From Methanomassiliicoccus sp. UBA6 (lineage in GTDB: Archaea; Thermoplasmatota; Thermoplasmata; Methanomassiliicoccales; Methanomassiliicoccaceae), in contig DAVH01000067.1 in NCBI GenBank assembly GCA_002508545.1, forward strand, positions 1 through 17,365: a DNA stretch of 17,365 bases. Reading direction: 5' to 3'. The notes below the pieces were generated by a model, which was not told the DNA's origin, did not search any database, and saw only the letters and a program-made list of their open reading frames with translations. This document shows positions 1 to 6,190 of this stretch, in pieces. Numbering within the stretch: the first letter of the stretch is position 1; each line of letters begins with the position of its first letter. Made by a program: the position numbers and the translations under genes.

Positions 1-321
1 TCGGGAATGGTCGCCGTGCTTTCCCTTGGACGAAAAAGGCAGTAGGGCGCTGGCCGCCCTACCGTCCCTAATTTCTCTTCACCGATGTAGAGGAAGATGC
101 CTGCCCAGCTGGACAGGTATGATCGGAGGAAACCGTTGCTGCAAGGAATGACCTGCGCGGCCCCACCAGCCGGGCGGTGATGAATGAATTATATGGATGT
201 AGATAAAGATGATGATATAGAATGGCACGATATGAAACACCCGTGCCGGATTTAAAACACTTCGGCGGGCATGGCGACCCGGCTCGATCGCCGTGGCCCA
301 TGGAAGAGGGCAGCCCGCGGC
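1..321. other. Region without a supportable gene
   Basis: No convincing gene is visible. Frame 1 on the plus strand is open from base 1 to a TAG at 43-45 (14 codons) and could be the tail of a gene starting outside the window, but this is too short to judge. A perfect 8-bp inverted repeat with a 5-nt loop (42-49 and 55-62) overlaps that stop codon and is followed by a short pyrimidine-rich stretch, so it may be a terminator hairpin. From about 183 to 260 the DNA is AT-rich compared with its surroundings. It holds only a 20-codon frame without clear signals. The minus-strand open frame over this region overlaps the 2TM gene and has arginine/proline-rich shadow composition. Confidence 0.5.
42..62. 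terminator. Stem-loop, possible terminator
   Basis: GTAGGGCG and CGCCCTAC form a perfect 8-bp stem around a 5-nt loop. It overlaps the end of a short open frame that runs in from the left edge and is followed by a pyrimidine-rich stretch. No long T-run follows, so the terminator role is only a guess. Confidence 0.25.
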
Positions 322-594
322 TCAGCGCCATGCCTCGATGCGCATCTCCCTCTGATCGAGAGCACGGTCCAGCAGGCGGACGCCGAAGAGATAGTGGACC
401 GCCACTCCGACGACCATCCCGGTGATCGGGAACGGGAACCACAGGAACTCGCTGACGAACGTCAGGTTTATCGCGGTCAGCAGCGCGCCCACCGCGGTGA
501 CGACGACGGCGTGGGCGATCAGTCCCTTCTTCGCGTCCCTGGTCTCAAGCTCTCGGCTCCTTCTCTTGTACTCATCTATGGTCATGTTCTCCAT
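322..594 (-). CDS. Small 2TM-domain membrane protein
   Basis: This 90-residue protein has a charged N-terminal segment (residues 1-24, rich in Arg, Glu and Lys), two hydrophobic helices at about 25-45 and 51-72, and a charged, basic/acidic C-terminal tail. The layout resembles the 2TM domain family, small integral membrane proteins sometimes found next to transcriptional regulators or fused to histidine kinases. No enzymatic motif is visible and the function is unknown. The start at 594 is supported by an AAGGAG ribosome-binding site about eight bases upstream. A weak TATA-like element (654-660) would give a leader of about 36 nt. The gene lies downstream of the Lrp-type regulator on the same strand, with 169 bases and a 20-bp palindrome between them, so regulation by that protein is possible but unproven. 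Confidence 0.75.
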   Translation of the reverse strand: MENMTIDEYKRRSRELETRDAKKGLIAHAVVVTAVGALLTAINLTFVSEFLWFPFPITGMVVGVAVHYLFGVRLLDRALDQREMRIEAWR

Positions 595-717
595 GTCATT
601 GTCTCCTTCATAGCGACCTATCTTGTCGCAATTCCGCTGAGGGCCGGTGACAGGTATAGTTGTGAGTCAATCGGTCGGTGAACAAAATGCCGCCCGCCCT
701 CGCCGCCAGGGACAGAG

Positions 718-737
718 CGTTAACCCATGGGTTAACG
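718..737. repeat. Perfect 20-bp palindrome between regulator and 2TM gene
   Basis: The sequence CGTTAACCCATGGGTTAACG reads the same on both strands with no spacer. It begins 26 bases beyond the stop codon of the Lrp-type gene and lies about 125 bases upstream of the 2TM start, beyond that gene's weak TATA element. A dimeric regulator operator is the simplest reading. A loopless palindrome makes a poor RNA hairpin unless the central bases form the loop. Confidence 0.6.
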
Positions 738-763
738 GAACGGCATCGGCGATCGAGGCCAGA

Positions 764-1780
764 TCACTGCGCGTCCGCCCGCTTCGCCTGCACCTTGTCG
801 AGGAGCTTCTCCTTCCACGTATCGAAGAAGAAGCCTTCGCAGATGGAGTGAGGGACGATGGAGGCGAAGGCCCCCTCGGCCATCATCTCGTCGATCAGGG
901 CGGTGATGCCCTTGGGCGACCGCGTCCACACCGTGGTGATGACGAGGTCCGGAAGGTTGGAGAAGCTGGAGAGGAAGACCACGCTGCCCGCATACTTGCC
1001 GTACAGCAGGCCGATGACCGCCTGCTTGTCCGCGCCCGGTTTCAGGGTGATGCACAGGAGCGCCACGGTATCGCTGGAGTAGTCCGGCCGCCAGCGGGTG
1101 ATGAGGTTGATCTTGCTGGCCTTCACCATGCTGTCGAGCTTCGAGCTCACCGTCCTCGCCGACACCCCCAGCTCGGCGGCGACATCGGCCGCGCGCTTCC
1201 TCGCGTCGTTCCGCAGGGAGGCAATGATCCTCATCTCCAGCGGGGTGATCTCCCCGGGGTCCTGGATGTCGGTCATGCGGACCCCGGACGGCCGGATGGT
1301 GTGCAGGCCGGCCTCGGCCTGGGGCATCTTTCCCTCCCGCCTCACGAAATCGAGGTAGCGTTCCAGGTCGGTGAAGGAGCGCAGCATCGCCCCGACGAAC
1401 ACGAAGTTCCCGCTCCCGACCAGGACCATCGAGGTCGAATCGTCCGCTCCCAGCGCCTGGAAGAGCTGCTTGGGGGAGGATATCTCCGAACGCCCGAACA
1501 CCATGACCGACGCTCCCCGCAGCGCGCGGATGTCGATCTCCGCCCGGAAGCCGTCGATGATCCCACTGGCCATCAGCTCCTGGACCCGCTTGTGCACCGC
1601 CACCGGCGAAAGGCCGACCAGCTTGCCGAGGAGGCGGTACGGCATCCGGGCGTCCCTCATAAGCGCCTTGCAGATGACGATGTCGAGATCGTCCATGAAC
1701 AGCTCCGCCACCCAATCGGCGCTTTGCCTGATAATACGTTCGCGCCCGCTGCCTGCGGTATCGGCCGGGGTGCGTCCCAT
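764..1780 (-). CDS. Tandem AsnC/Lrp-family transcriptional regulator
   Basis: The protein (338 residues from the chosen start) holds two copies of an Lrp-like unit. The first winged helix-turn-helix is at about 29-80 (begins MDDLDIVICKAL, recognition helix around LSPVAVHKRVQEL), followed by a mixed alpha/beta segment to about 172. The second HTH is at about 178-230 (ITPLEMRIIASL, then LGVSARTVSSKLDSM), followed by a second C-terminal segment. Single Lrp proteins are about 150 residues and dimerise, so this resembles a fused dimer. The frame opens upstream to 1840, but a TATA-like element at 1813-1821 lies inside that extension and predicts transcription near 1790, so ATG 1780 is preferred. 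ATG 1696, just before the first HTH, is also possible. An inverted repeat at 1852-1872 lies upstream of the promoter and could serve autoregulation. The ligand and targets are unknown. Confidence 0.82.
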   Translation of the reverse strand: MGRTPADTAGSGRERIIRQSADWVAELFMDDLDIVICKALMRDARMPYRLLGKLVGLSPVAVHKRVQELMASGIIDGFRAEIDIRALRGASVMVFGRSEISSPKQLFQALGADDSTSMVLVGSGNFVFVGAMLRSFTDLERYLDFVRREGKMPQAEAGLHTIRPSGVRMTDIQDPGEITPLEMRIIASLRNDARKRAADVAAELGVSARTVSSKLDSMVKASKINLITRWRPDYSSDTVALLCITLKPGADKQAVIGLLYGKYAGSVVFLSSFSNLPDLVITTVWTRSPKGITALIDEMMAEGAFASIVPHSICEGFFFDTWKEKLLDKVQAKRADAQ

Positions 1781-1812
1781 GGGCTTTCTTACCCCGCGAA
1801 CTGTTAGGACAG

Positions 1813-1821
1813 GTTTTATTA
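1813..1821 (-). promoter_or_regulatory. TATA-like box for the Lrp-type gene
   Basis: On the minus strand this reads TAATAAAAC. Its centre is about 37 bases upstream of ATG 1780, which gives a predicted start near 1790 and a leader of about ten bases. It decides against the longer start at 1840. Confidence 0.45.
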
Positions 1822-1851
1822 CATCGACCGGGTTTGACACATTAGGCCGTC

Positions 1852-1872
1852 AGCTATCGGCGAACGATAGCT
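1852..1872. repeat. 8-bp inverted repeat upstream of the Lrp-type gene
   Basis: AGCTATCG, a 5-nt spacer, then CGATAGCT. A second small palindrome, CGATATCG, follows at 1874-1881. The pair lies 30-60 bases upstream of the TATA-like box of the regulator gene, where an archaeal activator or autoregulator could bind. Confidence 0.45.
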
Positions 1873-2109
1873 TCGATATCGGACCGGCCGCAGCCCATGC
1901 CGGGGTGCCAGAGCATCAATGGAGTAGACCGCAAGTCCACGTTCGAAGGTGCAACTCCTTCCCCCGGCCCCACTTCTTCTCACCGGTCATGCGATATTTT
2001 CTCGTCCGAGATATTAATAATGTACCACCCTCGCTCCCCTGGACGGGGCCGATGGGATGAGAGCGCGGCCTTGCCAGCGTCTCCAGGACCAGGCCGCCCA
2101 TCGCAATGG

Positions 2110-2116
2110 TTATATT
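2110..2116 (+). promoter_or_regulatory. TATA box for the VOC gene, leaderless spacing
   Basis: TTATATT is centred 28 bases before ATG 2141, the distance expected between an archaeal TATA box and the transcription start. The message is therefore probably leaderless, and this supports the internal ATG over the longer frame opening at 2057. Confidence 0.6.
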
Positions 2117-2140
2117 CGAACGGCTCGGACCTATCAGGAC

Positions 2141-2578
2141 ATGAAGGCGATCAGCCCGTACCTGAACTTCGACGGTAAGACCGAGGAGGCGTTCAACTTC
2201 TACCGGTCCGTCTTCGGTGGCGAGTTTTCCTCGGTGAACCGGTACAAGGAGATGCCTGAGGGGGACAAGCTGGCAAAAGATGAGCAGGAAAGGATAATGC
2301 ACATCGCCCTGCCCCTGAAGAGCGGGACGCTGTACGGCAGCGACTCCCTGAGGTCCACGGGCCCCCAGGTCACCATGGGCAACAGCGTCTACATCATGAT
2401 CGCTCCGGAGAGCGAGGAGGAGGCTCGCACCCTCTACGAGAAGCTCTCGGCCGGGGGCGAGATCGAGACGGCATTGGGGAAGATGTTCTGGGGAGACCTC
2501 TACACCTCGTTCAGGGACAAGTACGGGACGTGGTGGATGATCGATTACGCCTTCCCTGAGAAGCGGCCCGGCCGCTGA
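2141..2578 (+). CDS. VOC-family protein, PhnB/YjdN-like
   Basis: The 145-residue product begins MKAISPYLNFDGKTEEAFNF, the typical opening of PhnB/YjdN-like members of the vicinal oxygen chelate superfamily (glyoxalase/bleomycin-resistance fold). Family features include the N-terminal beta strand and EEAFNFY helix, a central Met/His stretch (ERIMHIALPL, then GSDS), and the C-terminal FWGDLYTSFRDKYGTWWMIDY segment that matches the 'FWgd.yg.v.DkfGv.WmI' ending. Length fits single-domain homologues (about 140-150). The family is structurally related to metal-dependent enzymes, but most PhnB-like proteins have no proven activity, so no substrate is assigned. The frame extends upstream to 2057, but the TATA box at 2110-2116 lies in that extension, so ATG 2141 is chosen. 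Confidence 0.88.
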   Translation: MKAISPYLNFDGKTEEAFNFYRSVFGGEFSSVNRYKEMPEGDKLAKDEQERIMHIALPLKSGTLYGSDSLRSTGPQVTMGNSVYIMIAPESEEEARTLYEKLSAGGEIETALGKMFWGDLYTSFRDKYGTWWMIDYAFPEKRPGR

Positions 2579-2674
2579 CGGCCTGAACGGCTCAAGAGTG
2601 ACCTGAAGGGCGGACCGCCCGTTCGGCGGACGTGCTTTATCTGCCATCCCTTCCCATGATATCCGGCGATCAAC

Positions 2675-2842
2675 ATGCCCAGAGGATTCACCAAGAAGGA
2701 GGAGCGACAGTACGAGCACATCAAGGAGTCGGAAAGGGAGCAGGGTCGCTCCGAGGATGACGCCGAGCGCATCGCCGCCGCCACCGTGAACAAGCAGAGG
2801 CGGGAGAAGGGCGAGACGAAGGAGCAGAAGGGCGAGAGTTAG
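2675..2842 (+). CDS. Small charged protein with ERQYEHIKES motif
   Basis: This 55-residue protein starts MPRGFTKKEERQYEHIKESE and ends in a Lys/Glu-rich tail. The pattern (ERQYEHIKES, then GRSEDDAERIAAATVNKQRR) matches a widespread small protein family found in bacteria and archaea, often labelled plasmid stabilisation or addiction-module protein without good evidence. It is almost entirely helical and charged, with no membrane segment or cysteine, so it is probably a small cytoplasmic nucleic-acid- or protein-binding factor. No toxin or antitoxin partner sits beside it, which argues against the addiction label here. A CTTTATC element near 2635 could be its promoter. It converges on the HD gene, whose stop lies 26 bases beyond its own. 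Confidence 0.8.
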   Translation: MPRGFTKKEERQYEHIKESEREQGRSEDDAERIAAATVNKQRREKGETKEQKGES

Positions 2843-2868
2843 GACGCCGTTCGGCCGGTCATCGCGGC

Positions 2869-3420
2869 CTACAGCCCCAGCTCGCCCGAGACCTTCCTGA
2901 GGCCTTCCAGGGCGACCTCAAGGAACTCGTCCCTGGACATGCCCAGCTCCTCGCAGCGCATGATACGCTCCCGGCTCACGCCCTTGGCGAAGTCCTTGTT
3001 CCCGAACTTCTTCCTCAGCGAGCTGACCTGGACGTCCGCGAGCTTCTTGGACGGCATGACCAGCGCGCAGGCGATCACGAGCCCGGAGGCGGCATCCGAG
3101 GCGATGAGGGCGACCTTGAACCTGGAGTCCACGGGGACCCCGGTCGCCTCGTGATTGTGGGCCATGATGACCTCGATCAGCTCGTCGTCCACCTTCCCGG
3201 CGAGGAGCTCTCTCGCCCTGAGGGTGTGGTCCTCCATGCCCGAGCACATCTCGAGGTCGATGTCGTGGAGAATGCCGGCGAGCTCCCACCGGTCGGCGTC
3301 CTCTCCCGAGCGGGCGGCGACCTCGCGCATGATCGCTCCCACCGCCACCATGTGCTTGATGTTGCTCTCCTTCTTGACGTGCTCGTGCACCAGCTCGATC
3401 GCTTCTTCCCTTGACGGCAT
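2869..3420 (-). CDS. HD-domain metal-dependent hydrolase
   Basis: The protein (183 residues) carries the HD superfamily metal site: His23 (NIKHMVAVG), the His52-Asp53 doublet in AGILHDIDLE, further histidines at 65, 88 and 90 (EDHTLRARELL; IMAHNHEATG), and Asp109 in ASDAASG. These are the ligands used by HD-type phosphohydrolases and predicted HDIG proteins. Substrates in this superfamily are nucleotides or cyclic nucleotides; the specific one here cannot be read. Length and single-domain form match the conserved archaeal 'HD domain-containing protein' group. An ATG at 3432 is also in frame. The AT-rich element at about 3450-3457 predicts a transcription start near 3426, so ATG 3420 with a very short leader is favoured. 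It is divergent from the gamma-CA-like gene. Confidence 0.85.
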   Translation of the reverse strand: MPSREEAIELVHEHVKKESNIKHMVAVGAIMREVAARSGEDADRWELAGILHDIDLEMCSGMEDHTLRARELLAGKVDDELIEVIMAHNHEATGVPVDSRFKVALIASDAASGLVIACALVMPSKKLADVQVSSLRKKFGNKDFAKGVSRERIMRCEELGMSRDEFLEVALEGLRKVSGELGL

Positions 3421-3439
3421 GATCAACACCATCGGTATG

Positions 3440-3471
3440 CGGCCAGCGCATAATGATTGTTCTGCTGGCCG
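3440..3471. repeat. Inverted repeat spanning the HD-gene promoter
   Basis: Perfect 8-bp arms (3440-3447 CGGCCAGC and 3464-3471 GCTGGCCG) flank a 16-bp AT-rich core that contains the likely TATA element of the HD gene. Arm centres are 24 bp apart, which suits a dimeric regulator blocking TBP access. A cruciform or RNA role is less likely. Confidence 0.5.
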
Positions 3472-3495
3472 GGCCCATCTACATCGAGCATCGAC

Positions 3496-3501
3496 TTATA
3501 T
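3496..3501 (+). promoter_or_regulatory. TATA box for the gamma-CA-like gene
   Basis: TTATAT predicts transcription near 3525 and a leader of about 15 bases that contains the GAGGG ribosome-binding site (3528-3532) seven bases before GTG 3540. Confidence 0.55.
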
Positions 3502-3539
3502 GAACCCCTACAGCGATTCCGCTCCAAGAGGGAAGAATT

Positions 3540-4067
3540 GTGGGAAGGTACATCGATCCGACGGCAGTGCTGATCGGCAACTACGAGCTCCATGACGGGG
3601 TCAGCATATGGCCGTACGCCGTCATCCGGGCAGACCACGACAAGGTGGTGGTGGGCGAGGGAAGCAACGTGCAGGAGCACGCGGTGTTGCACGTGGACAC
3701 GGGCTTCCCGACGCTGATAGGGAAGAACGTAACCGTCGGGCACGGGGCGATCATCAACGGCGCCACGGTGGGCGACTACTGCATCATCGGCATGAACGCG
3801 ACGGTGGTCGAGGGCGCGGTCATCGGCGACGACTGCATCATCGGTGCCAACGCGGTCATCACCGGCAACATGGAGATACCGCCCGGCTCGGTGGTGGTGG
3901 GCGTTCCCGGGCAGATCATAAGGTCCAACGACCCGTCGGTGCACGAGCGGGCGGAGAGCAACGCCCGCGCGTACCACGCCCTCAGGGACGAGCACTTGGC
4001 CGGCCTCTACCGCCGGGTCGGTGGCTTGAAGCCCATGAACCCATGCGCGGACGCTGACCTCAGATAG
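3540..4067 (+). CDS. Gamma-carbonic-anhydrase-like left-handed beta-helix protein
   Basis: The 175-residue product has the hexapeptide repeats of the gamma-class carbonic anhydrase (Cam/CamH, YrdA/PaaY) family through about residue 125, then a C-terminal helix. Family residues present are Arg30 and Asp32 (VIRAD), Gln45 (NVQEH), and zinc-ligand positions His51 (VLHVD) and His68 (VGHGA). The third ligand, usually a His five residues after His68, is Asn73 (codon AAC, 3756-3758). Family trimers bind Zn or Fe between subunits and hydrate CO2; the Asn makes activity uncertain. The acidic proton-shuttle loop of Cam is absent, so it is closer to the short CamH-like group. Start is GTG with a GAGGG ribosome-binding site at good spacing. 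Its last eight bases overlap the convergent CPBP gene. Confidence 0.88.
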   Translation: MGRYIDPTAVLIGNYELHDGVSIWPYAVIRADHDKVVVGEGSNVQEHAVLHVDTGFPTLIGKNVTVGHGAIINGATVGDYCIIGMNATVVEGAVIGDDCIIGANAVITGNMEIPPGSVVVGVPGQIIRSNDPSVHERAESNARAYHALRDEHLAGLYRRVGGLKPMNPCADADLR

Positions 4068-4845
4068 CTCTAGAAAAGCGGAACCTGGCCAACGTCCTCG
4101 GGCCCCATAGGGCCACGACGGCGAGAGCAACCGAGGCGGTAACGGCCGCGGTGATCAGCGGATCGTATAGCGTGGTGTCCGGGAACAGCGAGTAGACGCT
4201 GACGTTGTCCATGGCGTGGACGATGATCGCGGCGAACACGCTCCGCCCGGCGCTGTTGTATATCCAGACGATGAGCACCCTGAGGAACACCGAGAAGGTG
4301 CGCTGGCCGAGGATGAACGCCGCGGGCTGCCCGGCCTGGATGTCCGGGACCAAGTGCCACGCGGACCACGCGACCCCGATGATCAGGGCGGCGACCACGG
4401 CGCTCCGCCTTCTCTGCAGCGGGTCGGTCGCGTAGCCGGTCCACCCGATCTCCTCGAATGCCGCGGTGACGAAGAACACCGCGAAGAGCAGCGGGACGAG
4501 CGGCAGGACGGCGGGGTCCAAGGGCGCGTCGGGCTGCAGGGTGAACGACAGAATGTAGATCGCCGGCATGAGGAGGAACGACGCAAGCAGCCAGGCCTTC
4601 CGACCGATCCTCCGGGCATCGAAGATCCGCATAAGGAGCGCCGCCACGCCGCTCCGCCCCTCCTCCCGAAACACCAGGATGGAGGCGGCGACCAGCGGGC
4701 AGGGGAACATCAGGGCGCTGAGGGGGAGGCCGAAGGGCAGGCCGCTCCCCACCGCAGCGGCGAGGAGCCAGAACGGGACCGCGAGAAAGAAAGTGAGGAG
4801 GAAGAAGGTCAACGGCCTCCTCTCCGCCCGCCCCTCCTCGCCCAT
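4060..4845 (-). CDS. CPBP-family intramembrane metalloprotease
   Basis: This 261-residue, strongly hydrophobic protein has about seven to eight membrane helices and the three CPBP (CAAX protease/bacteriocin-processing, Abi) motifs: Glu131-Glu132 in AAFEEIGWTGY, His164 in WSAWH, and His210/Asn214 in HAMDN. The family includes the type II CAAX prenyl endopeptidase Rce1; most archaeal members are uncharacterised. Motif 1 usually reads EExxxR, but Thr136 occupies the Arg position, and motif 2 has Trp in place of Phe. The glutamates and histidines needed for metal and water activation are kept, so it may still be active. The likely TATA element (within 4869-4878) lies about 28 bases before the ATG, which suggests a leaderless message. 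Its end overlaps the gamma-CA-like gene by eight bases, tail to tail. Confidence 0.88.
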   Translation of the reverse strand: MGEEGRAERRPLTFFLLTFFLAVPFWLLAAAVGSGLPFGLPLSALMFPCPLVAASILVFREEGRSGVAALLMRIFDARRIGRKAWLLASFLLMPAIYILSFTLQPDAPLDPAVLPLVPLLFAVFFVTAAFEEIGWTGYATDPLQRRRSAVVAALIIGVAWSAWHLVPDIQAGQPAAFILGQRTFSVFLRVLIVWIYNSAGRSVFAAIIVHAMDNVSVYSLFPDTTLYDPLITAAVTASVALAVVALWGPRTLARFRFSRAI

Positions 4846-4868
4846 GGTCCACTATTTCGAACCCGTCC

Positions 4869-4878
4869 GGATTAATCC
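4869..4878 (-). promoter_or_regulatory. TATA-like palindrome for the CPBP gene
   Basis: GGATTAATCC is a perfect 10-bp palindrome centred 28 bases before ATG 4845. The ATTAAT core fits a TATA element of a leaderless message; the flanks might also bind a regulator. Confidence 0.4.
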
Positions 4879-4988
4879 TTGCTGCCCTGCCGCCATCCCA
4901 TGTTCTATCCCTTCGGCCGGGCGACGGCACCAGGATCTTGGATAGTGAAAACTGCGTCGGACCCGGGTTCACGCTCTAGGTCCGGTGC

Positions 4989-5309
4989 TCACTTGAGCTC
5001 GACCAGCACGACCTGCACTTCGGTGTCCCCGACGTTGGTCACCTCGTGCGATTGGGCCTCCATCAGCATCGCCTTGCCCTGCTCCATCTCCACAGTCCTC
5101 TCCTCCCCTGAGGGAAAGGTCATCTTGAGCCTCCCGCCCTTCACCACGAACAGCACGTGATCGGGATGAGAGTGCATCGCCGCCTTCTCCCCTGGCCCGA
5201 GGCTCGAGCCCAGCACCCGCACCCTGTCGTTCTCGACGAGCATGCCGACCACTTTGCTCGCCACCCTCACCGGGTCGCGCTCCTCCCTCTCTTCCTGCGC
5301 CGATCTCAT
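4989..5309 (-). CDS. Small cupin-domain protein
   Basis: This 106-residue protein is a single cupin barrel. Motif 1 is present as GPGEKAAMHSHPDHVLFVVKGG (His46 and His48, with Asp50/His51 where other cupins often have a further ligand), and motif 2 as GKAMLMEAQSHEVTNVGDTE (His88). The three histidines would bind a divalent metal. Close relatives are often described only as cupin domain-containing proteins; no substrate can be named. ATG 5309 is supported by a GGAGG ribosome-binding site (5318-5322) eight bases upstream, and a TATTAATA box (5367-5374) gives a leader of about 35 bases. It is divergent from the acetate transporter, and the two promoters lie about 45 bases apart. Confidence 0.88.
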   Translation of the reverse strand: MRSAQEEREERDPVRVASKVVGMLVENDRVRVLGSSLGPGEKAAMHSHPDHVLFVVKGGRLKMTFPSGEERTVEMEQGKAMLMEAQSHEVTNVGDTEVQVVLVELK

Positions 5310-5366
5310 GTTCCCGTCCTCCGAGCAAGGCCTCTCGAGGCCCCGACGTCCTTTCCGACAGCTGCC

Positions 5367-5374
5367 TATTAATA
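5367..5374 (-). promoter_or_regulatory. TATA box for the cupin gene
   Basis: TATTAATA is itself palindromic and predicts transcription near 5344. The leader then begins within a GGCCTC-TC-GAGGCC repeat (5329-5342), which could be an operator at the start site. Confidence 0.5.
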
Positions 5375-5411
5375 CGTTCCCGGCGCCCTCCCCCCAGGGC
5401 GGCCAGCATCC

Positions 5412-5417
5412 TTAAAT
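5412..5417 (+). promoter_or_regulatory. TATA-like box for the acetate transporter gene
   Basis: TTAAAT is centred about 27 bases before ATG 5441, indicating a leaderless message. A GGAG that directly touches the ATG is too close to act as a ribosome-binding site, which agrees with this. Confidence 0.5.
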
Positions 5418-5440
5418 CGCCTCTGGCGATACCCCAGGAG

Positions 5441-6079
5441 ATGAACGCCACGACAGAACGCGTCACCGTTGCCAAGGACCTGACGGGCAACCCGGCCCCC
5501 CTGGGGCTGATGGGCTTTGGCATGACCACCATTCTGCTCAACCTGCACAACGCCGGTCTGATCGACCTGACCGCCGCCATCATGGCCATGGGAATATTCT
5601 TCGGGGGCTTGGCCCAAGTGGCGGCCGGCCTGATGGAGTGGAAGAAGGGCAACACCTTCGGCACCACCGCGTTCACCTCCTATGGGTTCTTCTGGCTCGC
5701 CCTCGTCGGCCTGTGGGTCCTCCCGGAGCTGGGCATCGGGGCCGTTACCGACAAGGGAACGCTGGCCTGGTTCCTGGGGCTGTGGGGCGCCTTCACCGCG
5801 GTCATGTTCGTCGGGACGCTGCGCACCAACCGAGCGCTGCAGTTCGTCTTCGGCTCGCTGGCAGTGCTGTTCTTCGCCCTCGCGATCGGCGACGCGCTCG
5901 GCAACGCCGGGGTCACCGTGGCGGCCGGGGTCATCGGCATCGTCTGCGGCATGTCCGCCATGTACACCAGCCTCGCGCAGGTGCTCAACGAGACCTACGG
6001 GCGGGAGGTCGTGCCCCTGTGGCCCGTGACCGGCAAGAGGGCCGCCCCCATCGCCGGCTCCGAGGCGTCCGGGGAGTAA
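5441..6079 (+). CDS. satP: Acetate uptake transporter, SatP/YaaH (GPR1/FUN34) family
   Basis: The 212-residue product shows the AceTr family signature near its N-terminus (NPAPLGLMGFGMTT, residues about 18-31) and the second signature GNTFGTTAFTSYGFFW. It has six membrane helices, as do E. coli SatP (YaaH) and fungal Ato/GPR1 proteins. These hexameric channels or symporters move acetate and succinate across the cytoplasmic membrane. A hydrophilic N-terminus of about 17 residues and a short polar C-terminus complete the usual length (about 190-215). Acetate uptake could support acetyl-CoA synthesis; no acetyl-CoA synthetase is in the window. It is monocistronic: a promoter with leaderless spacing precedes it and a hairpin plus T7 terminator follows. 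Confidence 0.95.
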   Translation: MNATTERVTVAKDLTGNPAPLGLMGFGMTTILLNLHNAGLIDLTAAIMAMGIFFGGLAQVAAGLMEWKKGNTFGTTAFTSYGFFWLALVGLWVLPELGIGAVTDKGTLAWFLGLWGAFTAVMFVGTLRTNRALQFVFGSLAVLFFALAIGDALGNAGVTVAAGVIGIVCGMSAMYTSLAQVLNETYGREVVPLWPVTGKRAAPIAGSEASGE

Positions 6080-6090
6080 ACACCACGTCC

Positions 6091-6133
6091 TGCCCGCGGC
6101 CGGCGATGCCGGGGCAGTGCGGACCCTTTTTTT
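6091..6133 (+). terminator. Hairpin and T7 terminator after the acetate transporter
   Basis: A GC-rich hairpin (CCGGC-GAT-GCCGG at 6100-6112, outer pairs TGCC/GGCA at 6091-6094 and 6113-6116) is followed by seven T residues at 6127-6133. Archaeal RNA polymerase stops at such T-runs, and the site lies 12-54 bases past the stop codon. Confidence 0.7.
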
Positions 6134-6190
6134 CCCAGCTCCAGTTAACTAGTTATCCGGTGCGGTCTGTGATATCCCTGCCAGAGGGGA

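Larger units (their letters stand above)
1781..2140. other. Intergenic region between divergent Lrp-type and VOC genes
   Basis: This 360-base stretch separates two divergent genes. It holds the Lrp promoter (1813-1821), the inverted repeats at 1852-1881, an AT-rich patch near 2009-2025 that resembles another TATA element, and the VOC promoter (2110-2116). Open frames crossing it have shadow composition. I see no RNA gene. Confidence 0.5.

Noticed and set aside
1..45. Possible C-terminal end of a plus-strand gene
   Set aside because: Only 14 codons are visible and another frame is also open across the edge, so coding cannot be supported.
177..183. GTGATGA resembling a C box of a C/D small RNA
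   Set aside because: No D box (CTGA) lies at a suitable distance and no C'/D' pair is visible.
68..442. 124-codon open frame on the minus strand
   Set aside because: Overlaps the 2TM gene in another frame, with no sensible fold, ribosome-binding site or family features.
647..1807. 386-codon open frame on the plus strand
   Set aside because: Antisense to the Lrp-type gene, with Arg/His/Pro/Asp-rich composition and no recognisable motif.
2675..2842. Toxin-antitoxin module
   Set aside because: The family label suggests it, but no partner gene is adjacent on either side.
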